Origin: Bacteroidota bacterium
GTDB taxonomy: Bacteria > Bacteroidota > Bacteroidia > Bacteroidales > SKPS01
Assembly: GCA_022709695.1 (NCBI GenBank)
Contig: JAKLII010000003.1
Coordinates: 144,124 to 208,123 of the forward strand
DNA: 64,000 bases
Direction: 5' to 3'
Below are positions 58,893 to 64,000 of the stretch, piece after piece. The notes below the pieces were generated by a model, which ran no database searches, was not told the origin of the DNA, and saw only the letters and a program-made list of their open reading frames with translations. The first letter of the stretch is position 1. Each line of letters begins with the position of its first letter. The position numbers and the translations under genes were made by a program.

Positions 58893-61064
58893 ATGACAAA
58901 AAACCGATTGCTTCCGATCCTCACATTCTCCCGGCTTCACCGCCGGGATCTCTGGGGTGGAATAGCCGTATTTGTGTTGAATATCCTGCTGCTCTTCGCT
59001 GTACTGGGGGATATGCCCCTGAGGCTTAACCAGGTGAGCTTTGCAAAAGATGGCGATGGGGTGAAAAGTTACTATGTTACCCTGTGGCATATCAGGCACG
59101 ACATCAGCAATCACTGGTTTACCGGCATGAATTACCCCTACGGGGAACACATCTTCTATACCGACGGGCAACCTCCCCTTACCAATGCCATGCGATGGGT
59201 AAGTCATCATATAGCTGATGTAAGCAGCCATGCAGTTGGGACCATCAACAGCCTGATGCTGTTCTCCATTGTAGCCGGAGCAGTGCTCTTGTACCTTGTT
59301 CAGCGAAAGGCCGGGGTACATCTGCTGGTAGCTGCCATCGCGGCAACAGCATTGGTCTGGCTCTCACCCCAGATCGGCCGTCTTGGAGGGCATTATTCCC
59401 TCTCGTATATATGTAGCCTGCCGGGGGTTATCCTGTTTGTGATGCTGTATGCCGAAAAACCCACATGGCTCAGAGCACTGCTGCTGGCAGGCTGGATGTT
59501 GCTGCTGGCTCTTACCCATTTATATTTCTTTGTGATAGCTGCAGTACTCCTGTTGGTATTCTGGATATACATCTTTTCATTACCGGGCATCCCCACGGGC
59601 ATTCGCCTTATCAGGGTGCTGCACCTGATCATTCAGCTTGCGATGCCCATAGCCCTGATACAGCTTTATGTCCATTTCACGGATCCTGTAACGGACCGGC
59701 CGGGAGCTCCTTTCGGATTTATGTTCTACAGAGCTTACCCCGAAAGCGTATTCCTACCCCTGCAAACCCCCTATTTCCCAAAACTCGGCAACCTTCTTCA
59801 GATGCGGCATGTGCAATGGGAAGGGTATGCCTATGCAGGGCTGGCTGCCACTCTGTTTTTTTTGGGTACCATAGGTGTTATGATCGCCAGGGCAGTAAGG
59901 GGCAATTTCCGCCAGCTGTTAAGACCGTTCGGGGATCCGTTTACGGGAATCCTGTTCTGGGCCGGTACCCTTGCGCTGCTTTATTCCTGGGGAGTACCCT
60001 TTGTGTTGAAAATGGAAGGATTGCTCCATTATCTGGGGTTTTTGCGGCAGATGCGAGGGATCGGCAGATTTGCATGGCTCTTCTTCTACGGTTTTAACCT
60101 GGCGATGATCATCGTAGTCTGGCGGTGGTATGCAGGGAAAAAGAATACCCTCTCTGCCATTACACTGGCAGCCCTTCTGGCCATCCTTTCCTTCGACGGA
60201 TGGAACAACACCAGAGGGTTGAAAAAACACATCGACAATCCGCTCACACTATCTGCCCCTGCCCCCGGATTTCTGGTCGACAGATCTCAATACCAGGCTA
60301 TTGTTCCTTTGCCCTATTTCCATGTAGGAACAGAAAACCTCTGGTGGAACGATGACGCAGGACTGCTCGGTACCACCATGCAGATTTCATTACATTCCGG
60401 CATCCCTACCACGGGCAATTTTCTTTCCCGGTCATCTCTTTCACAGGCCTATTCACAGATAGAACCTTTTCTGCCACTGAATTCTTCTCCCGGAATATTT
60501 AACCGGTACGATCATCGCAAATTCCTCCTGTTAAGCTCTGCTGAATGGACTTACGATTCCATTTACCGGAAATTGCTGGATGCCTCAACCCCTGTTTGCT
60601 CCTCAGACCATTACCGTCTCGGGGAGATCAGCCGGGAAACCTACATGGAGATGCTTTCAGGAAATAACAAAACAAAAACCGACACGGGAGGCTTTATACC
60701 AGCAGAACCGGTTTTGATAAAAAAACTGAAAAAATATCAAACCCTTGTGTATGTGCCTGTCCCCGTCAATACCTGTAGTGTGCAGGTGCGGATGACCGTT
60801 AGGGGATTTGCCGGAGATGTGGTTCCCCGCACAGGGTTACAGGCTTATTTCAGGGATGAAAACGAAAAAGATCTGAGCGACCGGTGGGATTTGTTGGGTT
60901 TATGGCTGGCCGGGATGAAAGGACAGGATGGATACCTGCTTGCCACCTACCCGATCCCTGCCGGAACACGCCATTTGGGCATGGCCCTGCATAATCCCGA
61001 CAGCAAAACCAAAAACCTGCTCATTGAAGATATCGGCATTAAATGGATCCCCTGCAATCCATAA
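58893..61064 (+). CDS. large polytopic membrane protein, possible GT-C glycosyltransferase
   Basis: 723 residues with roughly eleven to thirteen membrane segments in the first 450 (e.g. IAVFVLNILLLFAVLGDMPL, LLLAGWMLLLALTHLYFFV), then a soluble C-terminal domain (about 470-723, VPLPYFHVGTENLWWNDDAG, EISRETYMEMLSG). The first loop has an acidic SFAKDGDGVKSYYV stretch and NYPYGEHIFYTDGQPP, placed where GT-C enzymes bind the lipid-linked donor. Family not securely recognised; YfhO-like or GT39-like are alternatives. Converges with the AlbA_2 gene, 8 bp apart. Confidence 0.7.
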   Translation: MTKNRLLPILTFSRLHRRDLWGGIAVFVLNILLLFAVLGDMPLRLNQVSFAKDGDGVKSYYVTLWHIRHDISNHWFTGMNYPYGEHIFYTDGQPPLTNAMRWVSHHIADVSSHAVGTINSLMLFSIVAGAVLLYLVQRKAGVHLLVAAIAATALVWLSPQIGRLGGHYSLSYICSLPGVILFVMLYAEKPTWLRALLLAGWMLLLALTHLYFFVIAAVLLLVFWIYIFSLPGIPTGIRLIRVLHLIIQLAMPIALIQLYVHFTDPVTDRPGAPFGFMFYRAYPESVFLPLQTPYFPKLGNLLQMRHVQWEGYAYAGLAATLFFLGTIGVMIARAVRGNFRQLLRPFGDPFTGILFWAGTLALLYSWGVPFVLKMEGLLHYLGFLRQMRGIGRFAWLFFYGFNLAMIIVVWRWYAGKKNTLSAITLAALLAILSFDGWNNTRGLKKHIDNPLTLSAPAPGFLVDRSQYQAIVPLPYFHVGTENLWWNDDAGLLGTTMQISLHSGIPTTGNFLSRSSLSQAYSQIEPFLPLNSSPGIFNRYDHRKFLLLSSAEWTYDSIYRKLLDASTPVCSSDHYRLGEISRETYMEMLSGNNKTKTDTGGFIPAEPVLIKKLKKYQTLVYVPVPVNTCSVQVRMTVRGFAGDVVPRTGLQAYFRDENEKDLSDRWDLLGLWLAGMKGQDGYLLATYPIPAGTRHLGMALHNPDSKTKNLLIEDIGIKWIPCNP

Positions 61065-61072
61065 GCCCTCTT

Positions 61073-61789
61073 TCAGTTGGAGGGTAAGGGTTGTATTTTC
61101 CGGATGATCTCAGCTGATTTTTCAGGGTCAATCAATTGAAAGGTATGCCCCCGGGGGGTAGTGTCCATGGAAATTACGCCCAGCAGGACAAAATTTACCA
61201 GTATCTGCTCGGCATGATGCCATGAGATGGCGGCTTTTTTGCGAAACTGATTCAGGGTAATGGAACCATGGTCATTGAGGTAGTGCAGCAGAAACTGCTC
61301 CTTGTCGGAATACTGGATCTGTGCCGGCTGCCCCGAAGTTTTAAGATGGTGTATTTTCAGATAGATGCCACCGGGAAGCAGATTTTCGTCCCCCACACGG
61401 ATGAATACCTTGTAATTTCCCTCGCGGTCAGGCGCTTTGTGTAAAATGCCGGCACTTCTGTTAATCCTGGCCTCCAGCACATACCTTCCTTCGATATCGT
61501 GCAGCCGGGTGGTGAAGGGAACCTCCGGACGGCAGTACATGGTGGCAGCAGCATCCAGCATGAAATACTCTTCGTCGCTACGCATGCCGGCGATTGCCCC
61601 GTTGTCCTTTACCCCTATCAGCAGGGTGCCTCCGGAGGTGTTTGCAAATGCCACCAGGGTGCGGGCGATCTTTTTGGCATCGGCAATTTCAAACTTAAAT
61701 TCAAGGGTTTGCCCTTCCCCCTGCCGTATCAGACCGGGAATATGACTGCTGTCCTCTTCAGGGATGAATTCTCCCGGTTTCGGCATCAC
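61073..61789 (-). CDS. AlbA_2 / Schlafen-type putative DNA-binding protein
   Basis: 238 residues. N-terminal AlbA_2 domain (about 15-140) with LEFKFEIADAKKIARTLVAFANTSGGTLLIGVKDNG, the signature of Schlafen-like ATP-binding (formerly DUF) proteins. A second domain around 165-225 has the winged-helix pattern KEQFLLHYLNDHGSITLNQFRKKAAIS. Members are thought to bind nucleic acids, some with nuclease activity; the exact role is unknown. It follows sufT by 23 bp on the same strand, so it may be in the suf transcript. Confidence 0.8.
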   Translation of the reverse strand: MMPKPGEFIPEEDSSHIPGLIRQGEGQTLEFKFEIADAKKIARTLVAFANTSGGTLLIGVKDNGAIAGMRSDEEYFMLDAAATMYCRPEVPFTTRLHDIEGRYVLEARINRSAGILHKAPDREGNYKVFIRVGDENLLPGGIYLKIHHLKTSGQPAQIQYSDKEQFLLHYLNDHGSITLNQFRKKAAISWHHAEQILVNFVLLGVISMDTTPRGHTFQLIDPEKSAEIIRKIQPLPSN

Positions 61790-61812
61790 AAATGCAGTGT
61801 TGGCCCGATGTT

Positions 61813-62124
61813 TTACAGCAAACCCAGATCAAGCTTTGCTTCTTCGGTCATCATATCCTTGTTCCAGGGAGGATTAAAAGTAACGGTTACTTCTGCGGAA
61901 GTGATTCCGGGAACCATCAGCACCGACTCCTTCACCTCCACCGGCAGACTCTCCGCTACCGGACAGTTGGGACTGGTGAGGGTCATCGTAACGAATGCTC
62001 TTCCATCCTCCTCAACCCTGATTTCATACACCAAACCCAGATCATAGATATTCACTGGGATTTCAGGGTCATATACCTGCCTGAGCACCTGCATGATCTT
62101 GCTTTCCATTTCGAGGGTATCCAT
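61813..62124 (-). CDS. sufT: Fe-S assembly protein, MIP18/DUF59 family (SufT)
   Basis: 103 residues from the ATG at 62124 (MDTLEMESKIMQVLRQV); a longer frame upstream runs into the sufE region. Family motif DPEIPVNIYDLGLVYEI, TLTSPNCPVAESLPVEV with the reactive-type cysteine, and EVTVTFNPPWNKDMM. It helps place or mature [4Fe-4S] clusters. Follows sufE by 10 bp. Clusters for NrfHA-unrelated proteins such as SdhB and the DsrK-like subunit would need this system. Confidence 0.92.
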   Translation of the reverse strand: MDTLEMESKIMQVLRQVYDPEIPVNIYDLGLVYEIRVEEDGRAFVTMTLTSPNCPVAESLPVEVKESVLMVPGITSAEVTVTFNPPWNKDMMTEEAKLDLGLL

Positions 62125-62134
62125 AACGATTGCT

Positions 62135-62566
62135 TTAGGATTGTGATTGTTTTGCCTTGAAAGCCAGCGCATAAAGCTTCATCTGTTTCACCATCGATGC
62201 CAGTCCGTTGGCCCGGGTAGGGGAAAGATGTTCCTTGAGCCCGATCTCATCCAGAAAGCCCAGATCGGCATCCAGTATCGCTTCCGGCGACTCCTCCGAC
62301 AATACCCGGATCAGCAGGTGAACAATCCCCTTGGTAATCAGGGCATCACTGTCGGCCCGGAAGATTATCTTCCCATTCTCCAGTGCGGCGTGCAGCCATA
62401 CCTGGCTCTGACAGCCCGAAATCAGATATTGTTTCTGACGATATTTTTCATCAATTACCGGTACTGTTTTCCCCAGTTCGATCAGATAGTTGTATTTGTC
62501 CATCCAGTCGTCGAACATGGCGAATTCTTCTTGTATCTCTTCGGCTTTTTGTTTCAGCGTTGCCAT
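62135..62566 (-). CDS. sufE: sulfur acceptor protein SufE
   Basis: 143 residues. Core motif YLISGCQSQVWLHA contains the acceptor cysteine of the SufE/YnhA family, with flanking KYNYLIELGKTVP and FRADSDALITKGIVHLLI. It takes persulfide sulfur from SufS and passes it to the SufBCD scaffold. 12 bp after sufS. Confidence 0.94.
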   Translation of the reverse strand: MATLKQKAEEIQEEFAMFDDWMDKYNYLIELGKTVPVIDEKYRQKQYLISGCQSQVWLHAALENGKIIFRADSDALITKGIVHLLIRVLSEESPEAILDADLGFLDEIGLKEHLSPTRANGLASMVKQMKLYALAFKAKQSQS

Positions 62567-62578
62567 AGGATCAGTGAA

Positions 62579-63790
62579 TTATTGCAGCATCTCAATCGCT
62601 TTTTCAAGCGCTTCAATCATTATATCAATTTCATCCGTGGTGTTGTATACCGAAAAAGAGGCTCTTACAGTTCCGGGAATGCCAAACCGCTCCATCAATG
62701 GCTGGGCACAATGATTACCGGTACGTACAGCCACACCAAATTTGTCCAGAATCATACCCAGATCATATGGATGCAAGCCCCTGATCATAAAGGAGATCAC
62801 ACCTGATCGCACATGGGGTTCCCCGATATACCTGATGCCCGGTAGTTCCCGTAGCCGGTCCGTAGCATAAGACAGCAGCACCTCTTCGTGTTTATTTAGG
62901 GTTTCAAACCCCAGTTCCTCGATGAAGTGCATGGCTTCACTAAAAGCGATGGCGTCACCCACATTCGGGGTGCCCGCCTCAAACCTGAAGGGGAGCTCAT
63001 TGTAGGTAGTCTTTTCAAACGAAACCCGGTCAATCATCTCGCCGCCTCCCTGATAGGGGGGCAGAGATCCCAGGAGTTGTTCCCGCCCGTAAAGCACACC
63101 AATGCCCATAGGTCCGTACATTTTGTGGGAAGAAAAACAGTAGAAATCAGCTCCCAGATCCTGCACATCCACAGGCAGGTGGGCAACTGCCTGTGCTCCG
63201 TCAATCAGCACAGGCACCCCGAGCCTGTGCGCCAGAAAAATGATCTCTTTCACCGGATTAACGGTTCCCAGGGCGTTCGACACATGGGTTACCGCCACAA
63301 TGGCTGTGTTGGGATTCAGCAATTCCTTATAAACTTCAAGGTCGAGCTCTCCTGAATCAGTAACAGGGATCACCTTCAGCGATGCACCATACCTTTCACA
63401 GGCAAGCTGCCATGGGACGATGTTCGAATGGTGTTCCATCTCACTCACAATCACCTCACTTCCGGGTTTCAGGCGGGCCTGCCCGAACGAGTGGGCCACA
63501 AGATTCACCGATTCGGTAGTACCACGGGTAAAAATGATGCTCCGGTGGTCTGGAGCATTGATAAAACGGGCAGCCTGCTGCCTTACTCCCTCATACGCCG
63601 AGGTGGCCTCCTGGCTTAAAAAATGCACCCCCCGGTGTATGTTGCTGTTCATCTGCCGGTAATACCGGTCCAGGGCTTCAATTACCCTTACAGGTTTCTG
63701 GGTTGTGGCGGCATTATCGAAATACACCAGCGGCCGGTTGTTCACCCTGCGCTCCAATATCGGAAACTGAGCTCTTATCTGCGAATTCAT
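62579..63790 (-). CDS. sufS: cysteine desulfurase SufS
   Basis: 403 residues from the ATG at 63790 (MNSQIRAQFPILERRV); a TTG four codons upstream is less likely. PLP fold type I with VYFDNAATTQKP, the HHSNIVPWQ His region, the Schiff-base lysine in SSHKMYGPMGIG and the catalytic cysteine in RTGNHCAQPLM. It releases sulfur from cysteine, handing it to SufE. 16 bp after sufD. Confidence 0.95.
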   Translation of the reverse strand: MNSQIRAQFPILERRVNNRPLVYFDNAATTQKPVRVIEALDRYYRQMNSNIHRGVHFLSQEATSAYEGVRQQAARFINAPDHRSIIFTRGTTESVNLVAHSFGQARLKPGSEVIVSEMEHHSNIVPWQLACERYGASLKVIPVTDSGELDLEVYKELLNPNTAIVAVTHVSNALGTVNPVKEIIFLAHRLGVPVLIDGAQAVAHLPVDVQDLGADFYCFSSHKMYGPMGIGVLYGREQLLGSLPPYQGGGEMIDRVSFEKTTYNELPFRFEAGTPNVGDAIAFSEAMHFIEELGFETLNKHEEVLLSYATDRLRELPGIRYIGEPHVRSGVISFMIRGLHPYDLGMILDKFGVAVRTGNHCAQPLMERFGIPGTVRASFSVYNTTDEIDIMIEALEKAIEMLQ

Positions 63791-63806
63791 CGTGCTTTGC
63801 AATTGG

Positions 63807-64000
63807 TTACACCAGACTCATGTCAATTCTGAATTCAGGCTGATCCTTGCAGTGCAGCACACACTGGTCGCAGATGGAGAGTTCCCCTTTCAGCCGCTTT
63901 TCTATCATCTCTTCGGTGCGGACCCTGAGGGCAGGTATGGTGATTTTTCCCGCAATCTCGGCAGCAAAGGCGTACATCAGCAACATTCGGGCATTGCGGT
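63807..64000 (-). CDS. sufD: SufD, C-terminal part (5' end outside window)
   Basis: Open frame to the window edge, 64 codons. RNARMLLMYAFAAEIAGKI and EEMIEKRLKGEL match the end of SufD, the ARxLL-FAxE pattern being the family's C-terminal helix. The last part, CDQCVLHC, is the cysteine-bearing tail common in Bacteroidota SufD. Subunit of the SufBCD scaffold for iron-sulfur clusters. First visible gene of the sufD-S-E-T operon; sufBC should lie beyond the edge. Confidence 0.85.
   Translation of the reverse strand, partial: RNARMLLMYAFAAEIAGKITIPALRVRTEEMIEKRLKGELSICDQCVLHCKDQPEFRIDMSLV

Overview
The window is chromosomal DNA from a member of the Bacteroidota, probably a Bacteroidales-type anaerobe or facultative anaerobe. 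Four things point there: promoters of the TAnnTTTG type with almost no Shine-Dalgarno sites; type IX secretion (T9SS) C-terminal sorting domains and gldH; Bacteroidota-only families (DUF3570, DUF4266, TonB-dependent receptors with a carboxypeptidase-like N-terminal domain); and a respiratory gene set of nitrite reductase NrfHA, a fumarate reductase/succinate dehydrogenase with a single membrane subunit, and Fe-type superoxide dismutase. No rRNA, phage, transposase or CRISPR array was found. There is one tRNA (Gln, CTG).

Layout. 1-12.9 kb (mostly minus strand): envelope genes, namely a truncated outer-membrane protein, a lamin-tail surface protein, two glycosyltransferases, an exported hydrolase and a TonB-type receptor, then a radical-SAM glycyl-radical activase. 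12.9-19.4 kb: a coiled-coil membrane protein, comF, a lipoprotein, trkAH and hflX. 19.4-23 kb: a 1164-residue outer-membrane protein with a TTG start. 23-28 kb: tRNA-Gln, a DsrE/CPBP cluster with one truncated gene, an AT-rich lipoprotein and a secreted M28 peptidase. 28-33.4 kb (plus): sodB, nrfHA, two NAD-binding epimerase-like proteins and a GNAT acetyltransferase. 33.6-37.4 kb (minus): a tight five-gene flavinylation cluster (thioredoxin, DUF2271, ApbE, DUF4266, DUF3570). 37.4-40.2 kb: two tandem M24 peptidases. 40.4-43.8 kb: sdh/frd CAB. 43.8-49 kb: accessory island with a possible single integron cassette, dispersed repeats and two AAA/DUF4143 ATPases under repeated operator-like sequences. 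50-53.7 kb: a DsrC / membrane cytochrome / DsrK-like redox operon followed by a class V aminotransferase. 53.7-61 kb: holB, PSP1-family ricT, gldH, PBP1A and a GT-C-like membrane protein. 61-64 kb (minus): sufD(partial)-sufS-sufE-sufT plus a Schlafen-type AlbA_2 protein.

How it fits together. NrfHA and FrdCAB are terminal reductases fed by the quinone pool. The DsrC-DsrMK-like operon and the flavinylation cluster are two further electron-transfer modules, one thiol-based in the cytoplasm and one flavin-based at the cell surface. The most interesting item is the flavinylation cluster: its DUF2271 protein carries an ApbE-type flavinylation motif (DAITGAT) and also ends in a T9SS-like sorting domain, which suggests a covalently flavinylated protein exported to the cell surface.
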